Shown here in pieces: positions 6,529 to 14,265 of a stretch of 18,846 bases of DNA (position 1 is the stretch's first letter; each line of letters opens with the position of its first letter). Position numbers and translations under genes: made by a program. The stretch comes from Candidatus Roizmanbacteria bacterium CG_4_9_14_0_2_um_filter_39_13 (lineage in GTDB: Bacteria; Patescibacteriota; Microgenomatia; UBA1406; GWC2-37-13), in NCBI GenBank assembly GCA_002788865.1, contig PFSC01000127.1:5593-24438 (forward strand). Reading direction: 5' to 3'. The notes below the pieces were generated by a model. That model searched no databases. It was not told the origin of the DNA and saw only the letters and a list, made by a program, of their open reading frames with translations.

Positions 6529-6909
6529 ATGTCAGTTATCGATCTCATCATTAGAATAAAAAACGGATACATGGCCAAAGTAGAGGGTGTAGAAACGCCG
6601 TATTCGAAATACCGAGAGTCAGTTCTTGTGAAGTTGAAAGAACTAAAATATATTGAAGACTTTCAAGTAATTGGTGACGTCTTGAAAAACATTCATATAG
6701 ACCTTCGATATATCGAAGGAGTGCCTGCAATGACCGATGTCAAACTATTTTCAAAACCAGGAAAAAGAATGTACACTCCTTACAAAGACATCAAACGAGT
6801 AAAGGGTGGTATGGGTCATGCAATACTATCTTCTTCAAAAGGAATTTTGACAGATAGACAAGCAAAGAAAGCAAGTGTCGGAGGAGAGTTATTATTTCAT
6901 ATTTGGTAA
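6529..6909 (+). CDS. rpsH: Ribosomal protein uS8 (30S S8)
   Basis: This 126-residue uS8 is a primary 16S binder and, in E. coli, the repressor of the spc operon. It starts MSVIDLIIRIKNGYMAK, matching the IADMLTRIRNA helix but a few residues shorter than usual. It ends with GMGHAILSSSKGILTDRQAKKASVGGELL, the RNA-binding signature. There is a 36-base gap after rpsS with no Shine-Dalgarno sequence. A TTTAAT at 6518-6523 could be a weak -10 but is not called. Confidence 0.95.
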   Translation: MSVIDLIIRIKNGYMAKVEGVETPYSKYRESVLVKLKELKYIEDFQVIGDVLKNIHIDLRYIEGVPAMTDVKLFSKPGKRMYTPYKDIKRVKGGMGHAILSSSKGILTDRQAKKASVGGELLFHIW

Positions 6910-6913
6910 TAGA

Positions 6914-7456
6914 ATGTCAAAAATTGGCCAAAAATCAATTCCAGTATCGACGGCAGTCCAAGTCACGATTGCAGATCGTGAGATAACCGTAAAAGGAACA
7001 AAAGGAAATATCTCATTGACACTGCCACGGATTCTCAAGATTGTTCAAAATGAGGGAAACCTGCTCATTGAACGAAAAGGAGAAACTAAAAAACATAAAT
7101 CAGCTCATGGATTGTGGAGAAGCTTGATAGCAAACGCAGTGCACGGTGTCGATTCTGGCTGGTCAAAAAAGCTAGAAGTAGTTGGAACTGGATTTAACGC
7201 AAAACAGCAAGGAAAAGGAATCGTCCTCAGACTTGGACTTTCGCACCCTGTAGAGTTTTCAGCTCCAGAAGATGTACAGATAACTGTTGAAGGAAATAAT
7301 TCTATAATCATAAGCGGTGTAGACAAGCAAAGAGTGGGCGAAATTGCACAGCAAATCAAATCGATAAAGAAGCCTGATGCATATAAAGGAAAAGGGATAC
7401 GATACGAAGGTGAACATATCAAATTGAAGCCTGGTAAAAAAGCAAAAACAGCATAA
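6914..7456 (+). CDS. rplF: Ribosomal protein uL6 (50S L6)
   Basis: This 180-residue uL6 lies near the factor-binding site. ATG at 6914 was chosen because MSKIGQKSIPVSTAVQV is the typical start. A longer in-frame ORF from 6875 would overlap rpsH and add 13 unrelated residues. Two repeats of the L6 fold are visible, with WRSLIANAVHGVDSGWSKKLEVVGTGFNA in the middle. The carboxy signature reads KPDAYKGKGIRYEGEHIKLKPGKKAK. It begins 4 bases after the rpsH stop. Confidence 0.97.
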   Translation: MSKIGQKSIPVSTAVQVTIADREITVKGTKGNISLTLPRILKIVQNEGNLLIERKGETKKHKSAHGLWRSLIANAVHGVDSGWSKKLEVVGTGFNAKQQGKGIVLRLGLSHPVEFSAPEDVQITVEGNNSIIISGVDKQRVGEIAQQIKSIKKPDAYKGKGIRYEGEHIKLKPGKKAKTA

Positions 7457-7476
7457 CCATCTATTTAAATATACAC

Positions 7477-7824
7477 ATGACAAACAAAAAATTACAAAGA
7501 CAGCTCCGCAGAAAGAAACGAGTCAGTGCAAATATGCATGGGACAATCGAGCGTCCACGAGTCAATATATTTCGATCAAATAAATATATTTATGCACAAG
7601 CTGTAGATGATGACGCAAGAGTGACAGTAGCATCTGCAAATAGTGCTGTTTTGAAAACAAAAGGATTGAAAATAGATCAGGCTTCTCAAGTTGGAAAAAA
7701 TCTGGCAGATGCTTTAAAAAAGAAAAAGATTACAACAGTTATTTTTGATAGAAGTCGATTTGCATATACAGGTCGTGTCAAAGCGGTCGCAGAGGGGCTT
7801 CGAGCAAATGGAATAGTAGTCTAA
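7477..7824 (+). CDS. rplR: Ribosomal protein uL18 (50S L18)
   Basis: This 115-residue uL18 binds 5S rRNA with uL5. The pattern is typical: a basic amino end (RQLRRKKRVSANMHGTIERPRVNIFRSNKYIYAQAVDD), then ASQVGKNLADALKKKKI and the carboxy FDRSRFAYTGRVKAVAEGLRANGI. The length is standard. The stop is followed within a few bases by AATTATT (7827-7833), 17 bases before rpsE. Confidence 0.96.
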   Translation: MTNKKLQRQLRRKKRVSANMHGTIERPRVNIFRSNKYIYAQAVDDDARVTVASANSAVLKTKGLKIDQASQVGKNLADALKKKKITTVIFDRSRFAYTGRVKAVAEGLRANGIVV

Positions 7825-7850
7825 TTAATTATTTTGTAGCAAAAGAATTC

Positions 7851-8513
7851 ATGATAAAACGAAGACAAAAATCAAAAGAGGAAAGCGAATACGATGAACG
7901 AGTGCTTACGATTCGACGCGTATCAAAAAAAACAACAGGAGGAAATTATGTGACATTTTCTGCACTTGTTGCTGTCGGAGATGGAAAAGGAAACGTGGGA
8001 GTTGGTCTTGGACGTGGCCGAGAAGTCCCGCCAGCTATCAACAAAGGTATCACTCAAGCGAAAAGACGGATGGTTCATTTGCCAATTTTTAATGATACGA
8101 TCCCCCATGAAATCAGAATAAAATACAAATCATCGCGATTGCTCCTTAAGCCAGCTCCTCCGGGAAGTGGACTCAAACTTGGGGGTGTGGTCCGATCCAT
8201 CATGGATATCGCTGGTATACAGAATGCATCAGGGAAAATCATTGGATCGCGAAATCAAATTACCAATGCATATGCAGTCATCGAAGCCATAAAGCAATTA
8301 AAACCACGTATAGTCAAAGGGAAAACAATCTCGGCAGAAAAACCTCAAGAAGTTTCTGAAGTGAAAGCGGATGTCGTTGAAAAACCAGAAGTCATAGAAA
8401 AACCAAAAGAAGTAAAGGAACCCAAAAAAGAAATAAAAAAAGAAGTAAAAAAAGTAACAAAGCCAACAAAAAAAGTAGCAAAAAAGAAACCTACAAAAGA
8501 AAAAAGTGCATAA
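7851..8513 (+). CDS. rpsE: Ribosomal protein uS5 with long basic tail
   Basis: This is a 220-residue uS5, against about 166 in E. coli. uS5 helps decoding fidelity and mRNA unwinding at the entry site. The double-stranded-RNA-binding domain is at about residues 12-80 (ERVLTIRRVSKKTTGGNYVTFSALVAVGDGKG), followed by GVGLGRGREVPPAINKG and PPGSGLKLGGVVRSIMDIAGI. From about residue 155 a low-complexity tail begins: first acidic/Val/Pro (EKPQEVSEVKADVVEKPEV), then Lys-rich to the end. No uL30 gene follows; rplO starts 23 bases later. Confidence 0.96.
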   Translation: MIKRRQKSKEESEYDERVLTIRRVSKKTTGGNYVTFSALVAVGDGKGNVGVGLGRGREVPPAINKGITQAKRRMVHLPIFNDTIPHEIRIKYKSSRLLLKPAPPGSGLKLGGVVRSIMDIAGIQNASGKIIGSRNQITNAYAVIEAIKQLKPRIVKGKTISAEKPQEVSEVKADVVEKPEVIEKPKEVKEPKKEIKKEVKKVTKPTKKVAKKKPTKEKSA

Positions 8514-8522
8514 AAATGTTAT

Positions 8523-8528
8523 TATAAT
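8523..8528 (+). promoter_or_regulatory. Candidate -10 box before rplO
   Basis: A perfect TATAAT lies in the short rpsE-rplO gap, ending 8 bases before the rplO ATG, so a transcript from it would begin at or next to the start codon (leaderless). No convincing -35 or extended TG motif accompanies it; the region 17 bases upstream is A-rich coding sequence. It is plausible as an internal promoter for rplO-secY but could be chance. Confidence 0.3.
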
Positions 8529-8536
8529 ATCAAACC

Positions 8537-8980
8537 ATGAATACACTCAGCAGTCTCACAACTACAGTTCAAAAAAGAAAAAAACGACTTGGAAGAGGTG
8601 CAGGATCTGGAAAAGGAGCAAAATCTGGACGAGGTACGACTCGTCATCAGAAAGCGCGAACCGATATTCCCCTGCATTTTGAAGGTGGTCAAAATCGCAT
8701 GGTCAAAAGATTTCCACTGCTTCGAGGAAAAGGACGAAATAAAGCAGTAGCTGCGAAGCCTGTTTTGATATCCTTGACCCAACTTGATACCTTTGAAAAA
8801 GGTGAAGTTGTGAATCTTGAATCCTTGCTGAATAAAGGAATGGTCGTCAAAAACGAGGCTCTTCGAGGGGCAAAAGTTGTAGCAAATGGAGAACTAAAAA
8901 CGGCACTAACTGTTGAGTTATTAGTTTCTCAATCTGCGCAAAAACATATAGAGAATGCCGGAGGAACGGTTTCGTCATGA
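8537..8980 (+). CDS. rplO: Ribosomal protein uL15 (50S L15)
   Basis: This 147-residue uL15 is a late-assembly large-subunit protein. The Gly/Arg-rich amino region KKRLGRGAGSGKGAKSGRGTTRHQKAR and the FEGGQNRMVKRFPLLRG block are diagnostic, as is the carboxy Rossmann-like part ending SAQKHIENAGGTV. The length is standard. Its TGA stop overlaps the secY ATG in an ATGA arrangement, and GGAGGA near its end may serve as the secY ribosome-binding site. Confidence 0.96.
   Translation: MNTLSSLTTTVQKRKKRLGRGAGSGKGAKSGRGTTRHQKARTDIPLHFEGGQNRMVKRFPLLRGKGRNKAVAAKPVLISLTQLDTFEKGEVVNLESLLNKGMVVKNEALRGAKVVANGELKTALTVELLVSQSAQKHIENAGGTVSS
8960..8965 (+). promoter_or_regulatory. Only clear Shine-Dalgarno-like site, before secY
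   Basis: GGAGGA lies 11 bases before the secY ATG, inside the last codons of rplO. The spacing is longer than the usual 5-9 bases. It is notable because I find no comparable purine-rich site before any other gene here. It may be chance, since it encodes Gly-Gly-Thr in uL15. Confidence 0.35.
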
Positions 8981-10266
8981 AAGAAGTTTCAAATAAATTT
9001 AGTCTCCTTCTCAAAGATCCAACTCTCCGTCTCAAGACGCTGGTCACGTTTGGCATTATCCTAGTATTTCGAATTTTTGCATATCTACCTGTTCCCGCAA
9101 TTGACCTGAGTAAACTTCGCGCTCTATTTGCAGGAAGTCAATTTTTGTCACTTCTAGATATTTTTTCTGGGGGAACTTTAGTGAATTTTTCCGTTATGGC
9201 ACTTGGACTGTCTCCATATATCAATGCGTCTATCATCATGCAGCTTGTCACAATGGTCATTCCCAAACTTGAAGAATTATCTAAAGAAGGAGAGTATGGT
9301 CGATTTAAAATAAATCAATATACGCGGATTCTCACCATTCCACTTACGTTGATCCAAGCGGTCGGCATTTATATGCTTCTCAGAAATCAGAATATTATCG
9401 ATACGCTCGGACCCATTGAGTTCTTTTCATTTGTGTTGACGCTTCTTGCAGGAACGTTTATTTTAGTCTGGTTTGGAGAGTTGATCAGTGAATTTGGAAT
9501 TGGAAATGGTATTTCAATTTTGATTTTTGCAGGAATCGTTGGTCGAATTCCAGTCATTCTTGGACGAACGCTCACGACTTTTAATCAGGAAGTAGCGCTC
9601 AACATCATCATATTTGTGGCAATATCCATTTTGGTAATCGCATCGGTAGTATTTATCAATGAAGCAGTCCGAAGAATTCCAGTATATTATGCACGAAGAA
9701 TAAAGGGAAATCGAATGTATCAGGCAGCAAACAATTACCTACCACTGAAGCTGAATCAGGCTGGAGTAATTCCAATCATCTTTGCAGTATCTTTTGTACT
9801 ATTTCCCCAAATCATTGGAAATTTTTTACAAAATGTTCCCAACGTGACTCTTGCAGGGATTGGAAGATTTTTGGCTGTGTCGTTTCAACCTTCTGGGTTT
9901 TTGTATAACTTTATTTATTTTATGCTCGTTGTTGCATTTACCTTTTTCTATACCGTGATTGTATTCAATCCGCAAAAAATATCAGAAGACATCCAAAAAC
10001 ATGGAGGATTTGTCCCAGGGATACGTCCAGGATCAGCAACAAAAAAATACCTTCAAACTGTTGTATATAAAATTACGACGTTTGGAGCTATCTTTTTGGG
10101 ATCGGTAGCAATACTCCCAGCACTTGTTTCTGGCTTTACTGGGCTAGACAATTTGGTGATCGGAGGAACAGGAATTCTTATCGTTGTGTCGGTTGTTCTT
10201 GAGACATTTAAGACAATCGATTCTCAACTCGTGATGAAGAACTATGATCGCTTCACCATGTCATAA
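8977..10266 (+). CDS. secY: Protein translocase subunit SecY
   Basis: This 429-residue SecY is the channel subunit of the Sec translocon in the inner membrane. About ten hydrophobic segments can be read, starting at LKTLVTFGIILVFRIFAYLPVP. The early signature ALGLSPYINASIIMQL is followed by EFGIGNGISILIFAGI, YLPLKLNQAGVIPIIFA and the cytosolic loop GGFVPGIRPGSATKKYL. The arginine of that loop is the SecA/ribosome contact. The length matches the family. Its start overlaps the rplO stop by four bases, the normal coupled position at the end of the spc operon. Confidence 0.97.
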   Translation: MKEVSNKFSLLLKDPTLRLKTLVTFGIILVFRIFAYLPVPAIDLSKLRALFAGSQFLSLLDIFSGGTLVNFSVMALGLSPYINASIIMQLVTMVIPKLEELSKEGEYGRFKINQYTRILTIPLTLIQAVGIYMLLRNQNIIDTLGPIEFFSFVLTLLAGTFILVWFGELISEFGIGNGISILIFAGIVGRIPVILGRTLTTFNQEVALNIIIFVAISILVIASVVFINEAVRRIPVYYARRIKGNRMYQAANNYLPLKLNQAGVIPIIFAVSFVLFPQIIGNFLQNVPNVTLAGIGRFLAVSFQPSGFLYNFIYFMLVVAFTFFYTVIVFNPQKISEDIQKHGGFVPGIRPGSATKKYLQTVVYKITTFGAIFLGSVAILPALVSGFTGLDNLVIGGTGILIVVSVVLETFKTIDSQLVMKNYDRFTMS

Positions 10267-10285
10267 TGTATGTATATTCATGGTG

Positions 10286-10291
10286 TATAAT
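10286..10291 (+). promoter_or_regulatory. Candidate -10 box before rpmG
   Basis: A perfect TATAAT (preceded by TGG TG) sits in the 62-base gap after secY. The expected start near 10298 would leave a leader of about 30 bases before rpmG. The -35 region (near 10263-10268) overlaps the secY stop and does not resemble TTGACA. It could supply extra transcription to rpmG-adk-map. Confidence 0.3.
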
Positions 10292-10328
10292 TGGTATTCT
10301 AAAAATTGTTAGTAATTGAGTTATATAT

Positions 10329-10499
10329 ATGGCAAAATCAAGTAGGATATTGTTGGCTTTGAGTTGCAAAGTGTGTAAGAAGCAAAATTACATTACTGTG
10401 AAAAGTAAGATAAACTCACAGGAAGCACTCGCACTTTTAAAGTTTTGCAATAAATGTAAAAAAGTAACAGATCACAAAGAAAAAAAGAAGCTAGATTAA
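10329..10499 (+). CDS. rpmG: Ribosomal protein bL33, zinc-binding form
   Basis: This 56-residue protein is a small E-site protein of the large subunit. Four cysteines at residues 13, 16, 40 and 43 give CKVC and CNKC, the C+ bL33 ribbon. The pattern of NYITVK, a Leu-rich middle and FCNKCKKVTDHKEKKK matches the usual end of the family. Most bacteria keep rpmG beside secE-nusG or rpmB; here it lies between secY and the adenylate kinase gene. Confidence 0.9.
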   Translation: MAKSSRILLALSCKVCKKQNYITVKSKINSQEALALLKFCNKCKKVTDHKEKKKLD

Positions 10500-10526
10500 T
10501 TCGTCAGATGTATCGCTATATTTCAT

Positions 10527-11654
10527 ATGAAACTTGTACTAATTGGTATACAGGGATCAGGAAAATCAACCCAAGGAAACATGCTCTCAAAGCATTTTAA
10601 AATACCGTACCTTTCCACAGGGCATATTTTTAGAAGCATAGCAAAAGAGAAAACAACTCTCGGAAAACGGGTAAAGGTACTCATGTCGTCGGGATTGTTG
10701 ATACCAGATGCACTTACGATTGAGATCGTGAATGGATACTTGTCTCGACCAGAATACAAAAATGGATATATCTTGGATGGATTTCCTCGCACCTTAACAC
10801 AAACGAAAAAATTTAAAAACAACGTTGACAAAGTTATCTATATCGAGATTCCCGATAAGGAAGCACTTTGGAGACTTGCATACCGAACAGATGAAAGGAA
10901 TGACAATACAGTCAAAGCGGTACTCAAGCGAATCGAGCTTTTTCACAAGCATACAGAGCAGGTGATCGGCTATTATCGTGATGAAAAGAAACTCGTTTCA
11001 GTGGACGGAACAAAATCAATTGAAGAAGTGAATGAGGCGATTCTCAAAAGTTTGGGAAAAAAACTCGTTCTAGAACGTATCGCAACATCAAAAATACATC
11101 GAAAATCAATCATAGCAATTGTGGGAATGTCTGGGTCAGGCAAGTCTGTTGCGGCTACGTATTTCAAGGAGAAAGGTATACCTATTGTTTCATTTAGTGC
11201 GGTAATCAATTCGTATATTGATGAGCACAAGCTCAAGCATACAGAAAGCTTGCATCACAAACTTCGAACCGAGTATCGAAAAAAACACGGTATGGAGGCA
11301 ATGGCAGTCCTCAATAAAGAAAACATTGAGGAAGCACTTGAAAAAAAATCAATTGTTGTTATTGAGGGGTTGTACTCTTGGGAAGAGTATACATATTTAC
11401 AAAAAGAGTTTCCAGAAGTGAAAATTCATCTACTTGCTTTGTTTACTGATAAAGCAATTCGATACCAACGAGTCTCAAAGCGGAAATATAGATCTGGGCT
11501 TTCTGTAGGAGCAGAGCGAGATATCCATGAACTTACTGACTTGAACAAAGGACAAACTATCGCTTTTGCCGATTTTCTGATCAAGAATAATTTTTCTAAG
11601 GAAGATCTTTATAGCAAGCTTGATGATGTATATCGACAGATTTATTTTGCCTAA
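10527..11654 (+). CDS. Adenylate kinase fused to a UPF0200/CoaE-like kinase domain
   Basis: This 375-residue protein carries two P-loops. Residues 1-178 are adenylate kinase: GIQGSGKST (7-15), the AMP-site STGHIFR (30-36) and LDGFPRT (83-89). The LID is the short type (RTDERNDN, about 120-127), as in human AK1, so no zinc LID is possible. Residues 194-375 begin IIAIVGMSGSGKS (P-loop 200-207) and continue with GIPIVSF, a VVIEGLYSWEE segment and a basic KRKYRSG. They end with an IAFADFLIKNNFS stretch. This order resembles archaeal UPF0200 and dephospho-CoA kinase-like NTPases. adk normally lies at this place between secY and map. The first half is secure; the second domain's substrate is unknown. 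There is no frameshift or internal start that would suggest two genes. Confidence 0.85.
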   Translation: MKLVLIGIQGSGKSTQGNMLSKHFKIPYLSTGHIFRSIAKEKTTLGKRVKVLMSSGLLIPDALTIEIVNGYLSRPEYKNGYILDGFPRTLTQTKKFKNNVDKVIYIEIPDKEALWRLAYRTDERNDNTVKAVLKRIELFHKHTEQVIGYYRDEKKLVSVDGTKSIEEVNEAILKSLGKKLVLERIATSKIHRKSIIAIVGMSGSGKSVAATYFKEKGIPIVSFSAVINSYIDEHKLKHTESLHHKLRTEYRKKHGMEAMAVLNKENIEEALEKKSIVVIEGLYSWEEYTYLQKEFPEVKIHLLALFTDKAIRYQRVSKRKYRSGLSVGAERDIHELTDLNKGQTIAFADFLIKNNFSKEDLYSKLDDVYRQIYFA

Positions 11655-11657
11655 TTT

Positions 11658-12410
11658 ATGATACATCTTAAGACTCAACAAGAAATAGATTGGATGAAAG
11701 AGGGGGGAAAAATTCTAAGTGAGGTGGTCGATGAGCTTTTGCCCAGCATTGAACCAGGAATGACCACAAACGAGATTGATATAAGGGCAGAAAAAATGAT
11801 TCAGGCAAGAGGTGCCCAGTCATCATTCAAACGAGTAAAAGGGTATAGATGGACAACTTGTTTGCCAGTAAACGAACAAACAGTTCATACGCCCCCATCA
11901 GAACGGAAATTAAAAAAGGGTGACGTGTTGACAGTAGATATTGGAGTATACCATCATGCATTGCATACGGATTATGCGACTACGTTTGTAGTTGGCGAAG
12001 AAGGAGATGCAAAGACACAAGCATTTTTAAAAAAAGGAAAAAATACACTTGAAGCGGCTCTCAAAAAAGTCAAAACAGGGGAAAGACTTGGGACCATTTC
12101 AGGATATATTGAACAAGAAATGACTGGAGCAGGTTATTTCATTTTGAAGGAACTGACTGGGCATGGAATCGGAAAAGAGTTACATGAAGATCCATATGTT
12201 CCCAATTATCTCGACGAACCAGTTGAAAAGACATATAAGATACAACCTGGACTCACAATCGCTGTAGAAATAATTTATTCTATGGGAACTGGCCAAATCA
12301 AGTATGAACCAAATGTAGAATGGTCAATTATCACAAAAGATAGAAGTTTATCAGCATGCTTTGAACATAGTATTGCTGTAGAAGAAGAAAAAACCTTCAT
12401 TTTAGCTTAG
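11658..12410 (+). CDS. map: Methionine aminopeptidase, type I
   Basis: This 250-residue cytosolic enzyme removes the initiator methionine from new proteins after deformylation. All catalytic residues are seen: the substrate histidine H77 (VNEQTVHTPP), and metal ligands D94 (TVDIGV), D105 (HTDYATT), H169 (TGHGIG), E204 (AVEI) and E236 (CFEHS). There is no amino-terminal zinc finger, so this is the simple bacterial type. It begins 3 bases after the kinase fusion, suggesting one transcript, and ends in TAG. Confidence 0.96.
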   Translation: MIHLKTQQEIDWMKEGGKILSEVVDELLPSIEPGMTTNEIDIRAEKMIQARGAQSSFKRVKGYRWTTCLPVNEQTVHTPPSERKLKKGDVLTVDIGVYHHALHTDYATTFVVGEEGDAKTQAFLKKGKNTLEAALKKVKTGERLGTISGYIEQEMTGAGYFILKELTGHGIGKELHEDPYVPNYLDEPVEKTYKIQPGLTIAVEIIYSMGTGQIKYEPNVEWSIITKDRSLSACFEHSIAVEEEKTFILA

Positions 12411-12415
12411 TTTTG

Positions 12416-12424
12416 TGATAGAAT
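12416..12424 (+). promoter_or_regulatory. Candidate extended -10 promoter before infA
   Basis: TG-A-TAGAAT (12416-12424) fits an extended -10 element, with a weak TTCATT at 12396-12401 as -35 at a 17-base spacer. Transcription would start about 12431, only a few bases before the infA ATG at 12435, giving a nearly leaderless infA-rpmJ-alpha transcript. This is inferred from position and motif only. Confidence 0.4.
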
Positions 12425-12434
12425 ATACCTTTCT

Positions 12435-12656
12435 ATGAAAAATAATATTTCGACGTTTGAAGGTGAGGTTATTGAGAACCTCCCAAACACTTTGTTTAAG
12501 ATTCAGCTCGATGATCCTGAAAAGATGATCATCGGATATCTTTCAGGAAAAATGAGAAAGTATTATATTAAGATATTGCCTGGGGATCGAGTAAAGGTTG
12601 AAATGACGCCATATGATCTTGATCGAGGACGTATCGTATATAGAAAATCATCATAA
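12435..12656 (+). CDS. infA: Translation initiation factor IF-1
   Basis: This 73-residue single OB-fold protein binds the A site of the 30S subunit and assists IF-2 and IF-3. The family pattern is present: FEGEVIENLPNTLFKIQLDD, then GYLSGKMRKYYIKILPGDRVKVEMTPYDLDRGRIVYR. The length is typical (about 72). It sits 24 bases after map and one base before rpmJ, the usual infA-rpmJ-rpsM order. Confidence 0.97.
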   Translation: MKNNISTFEGEVIENLPNTLFKIQLDDPEKMIIGYLSGKMRKYYIKILPGDRVKVEMTPYDLDRGRIVYRKSS

Positions 12657-12657
12657 T

Positions 12658-12774
12658 ATGCATATTAAATCATCAGTTAAACCAATGTGTCCAGGATGTA
12701 GGTTGGTGGTACGCAAAGGCGTGCTGTTTGTCACATGCAAGAGAAATCCAAAACACAAGCAACGACAAGGATAA
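12658..12774 (+). CDS. rpmJ: Ribosomal protein bL36
   Basis: This is a 38-residue zinc-ribbon protein of the large subunit, too small for most gene callers. Zinc ligands C11, C14, C27 and H33 are all in place (CPGC, TCKRNPKH), and the end NPKHKQRQG is the family hallmark. It begins one base after the infA stop. Confidence 0.95.
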   Translation: MHIKSSVKPMCPGCRLVVRKGVLFVTCKRNPKHKQRQG

Positions 12775-12800
12775 CTATTTATATTTTCATTTATTAAAAC

Positions 12801-13208
12801 ATGCATCGATTAAAAGGAGTGGTTCTACCAGACAACAAACGAATTGACTATGCATTGACCTTGATTCATGGGATCGGTTGGGCGCGGTCTGTTACCATAA
12901 CTCAAGAAACCAAAATTGACCCAAGTACTCGTGTAAAAGATATTTCAGAAGATCAAATAAAAACACTTATTTCGTTTATTGATGGAAAATTCAAAGTTGA
13001 AGGTCCGCTTCGGGAAGAAGTAAGCGAAAATATCAAGCGGCTCCGTGAAATAGGATCATATCGGGGGATGAGGCATACTCATGGACTCCCTTCACGAGGA
13101 CAAAGAACTCGCTCAAACGCGCGAACAAAACGTGGAAAGAGACGTACAGTTGGAGCACTCTCGAAAGAGGCATGGTCAAAATTAGGAGAGACAAAAGAAA
13201 CAAAATAA
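12801..13208 (+). CDS. rpsM: Ribosomal protein uS13 (30S S13)
   Basis: This 135-residue uS13 (bridge B1, 30S head) has the expected GVVLPDNKRIDYALTLIHGIG at the amino end and GSYRGMRHTHGLPSRGQRTRSNARTKRG near the end. It is longer than many S13 proteins by a helical carboxy tail (SKEAWSKLGETKETK) that continues past the usual basic end. It leads the alpha-operon genes in the standard order uS13-uS11-uS4-alpha-bL17. Confidence 0.96.
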   Translation: MHRLKGVVLPDNKRIDYALTLIHGIGWARSVTITQETKIDPSTRVKDISEDQIKTLISFIDGKFKVEGPLREEVSENIKRLREIGSYRGMRHTHGLPSRGQRTRSNARTKRGKRRTVGALSKEAWSKLGETKETK

Positions 13209-13225
13209 ATTAATTTTCTATATCT

Positions 13226-13621
13226 ATGGCACAAAATACCCATTCACGAACGAAAAAGAAAGTAGCGCGAATTGTCGAATCAGGCCGAATTTATGTGAGC
13301 GCAACATTCAATAACACGTTGGTAACCGTCACGGATGAACAAGGTAATACAATCGTCTTGAGTTCGTGTGGTATGCATGGCTTCACTGGAACAAGAAAAT
13401 CCACACCATATGCAGGTACAGTCACAACACAAGCGGCACTTACCAAGGCAATAGAAGAAAACAGACTTCGCAAGGTAGATATCTATATTAAAGGAATTGG
13501 ACCTGGTAGAGAAGCAGCTCTCCGTGCTATTCGTGCAGCAAATTTAGATGTTGGGAAGATCGTTGATAAAACACCTATCCCCCACAACGGAGTTCGTCCA
13601 CCAAAAGTTAGAAGAGTTTAA
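13226..13621 (+). CDS. rpsK: Ribosomal protein uS11 (30S S11)
   Basis: This 131-residue uS11 sits on the platform near the E site. Signatures are GRIYVSATFNNTLVTVTDEQGN, GFTGTRKSTPYA and the near-universal end KTPIPHNGVRPPKVRRV. In many S11 proteins the last block reads NGCRPPK; here Val replaces Cys. The length is standard. The stop overlaps an AATTATT motif. Confidence 0.97.
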   Translation: MAQNTHSRTKKKVARIVESGRIYVSATFNNTLVTVTDEQGNTIVLSSCGMHGFTGTRKSTPYAGTVTTQAALTKAIEENRLRKVDIYIKGIGPGREAALRAIRAANLDVGKIVDKTPIPHNGVRPPKVRRV

Positions 13622-13644
13622 TTATTTGATTAACGCAAAAATAC

Positions 13645-14265
13645 ATGAGATATACAGGACCAAAAAATAAAATTGCTCGTAGACAAGGTATTGATCTTGG
13701 ATTGAAAACAACCGGAAGCAAAGCGCACGCCACACTATTGAAAAAGGTTAATATAAAGCCTGGACAGCATGGCGCTCGTTATAGACGAAAAGTATCTGAA
13801 CATGCGGGTCAGCTTCTTGAAAAGCAAAAGCTTCGACATATATTTGGTATTACAGAAACACAACTCAAGAAATATTTTGATGTCTCTTCCCGAAAGGAAG
13901 GAAACACCGCGATCCATTTGTGTGAGGTACTTGAAAGACGGCTTGACAATGTCCTGTATAGGCTTGGATTCACACCAACTCGTGCAGCAGCACGCCAGCT
14001 CGTCTCACATGGACATATACAGATAAATGGGAAAAGAATGGATATTCCATCATATCTTTTGAGAAAGGGTGACAGATTGACATTCAAATCACCAAAAACG
14101 AAAGAAATACCGTATATTCAAGGATTTCGTGAAACAAACGAAGTTATCATTCCAGAATGGCTTGAGGTAAAAAAAGACTCAGGATCTCTTCTCAAAGCAC
14201 CAGATAATTCGCTTATTGAACAACAAGTAAATTTGCGTTTAGTTATTGAATTTTATTCTCGCTAA
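13645..14265 (+). CDS. rpsD: Ribosomal protein uS4 (30S S4)
   Basis: This 206-residue uS4 is a primary 16S binder and mRNA-entry protein; in E. coli it represses the alpha operon. The start MRYTGPKNKIARRQGIDLGL has no zinc-ligand cysteines, so this is the C- form. The S4 RNA-binding domain covers about residues 93-155 (RRLDNVLYRLGFTPTRAAARQLVSHGHIQINGKR). The end reads EQQVNLRLVIEFYSR, as usual. The rpsK-rpsD gap is 23 bases. Confidence 0.97.
   Translation: MRYTGPKNKIARRQGIDLGLKTTGSKAHATLLKKVNIKPGQHGARYRRKVSEHAGQLLEKQKLRHIFGITETQLKKYFDVSSRKEGNTAIHLCEVLERRLDNVLYRLGFTPTRAAARQLVSHGHIQINGKRMDIPSYLLRKGDRLTFKSPKTKEIPYIQGFRETNEVIIPEWLEVKKDSGSLLKAPDNSLIEQQVNLRLVIEFYSR

Noticed and set aside
4676..8980. 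Recoded UGA (Gly code of Gracilibacteria/Absconditabacteria)
   Set aside because: TGA ends rplN, rplO, GT2 and GT4 at the expected lengths, and no conserved protein here needs an in-frame TGA as glycine.
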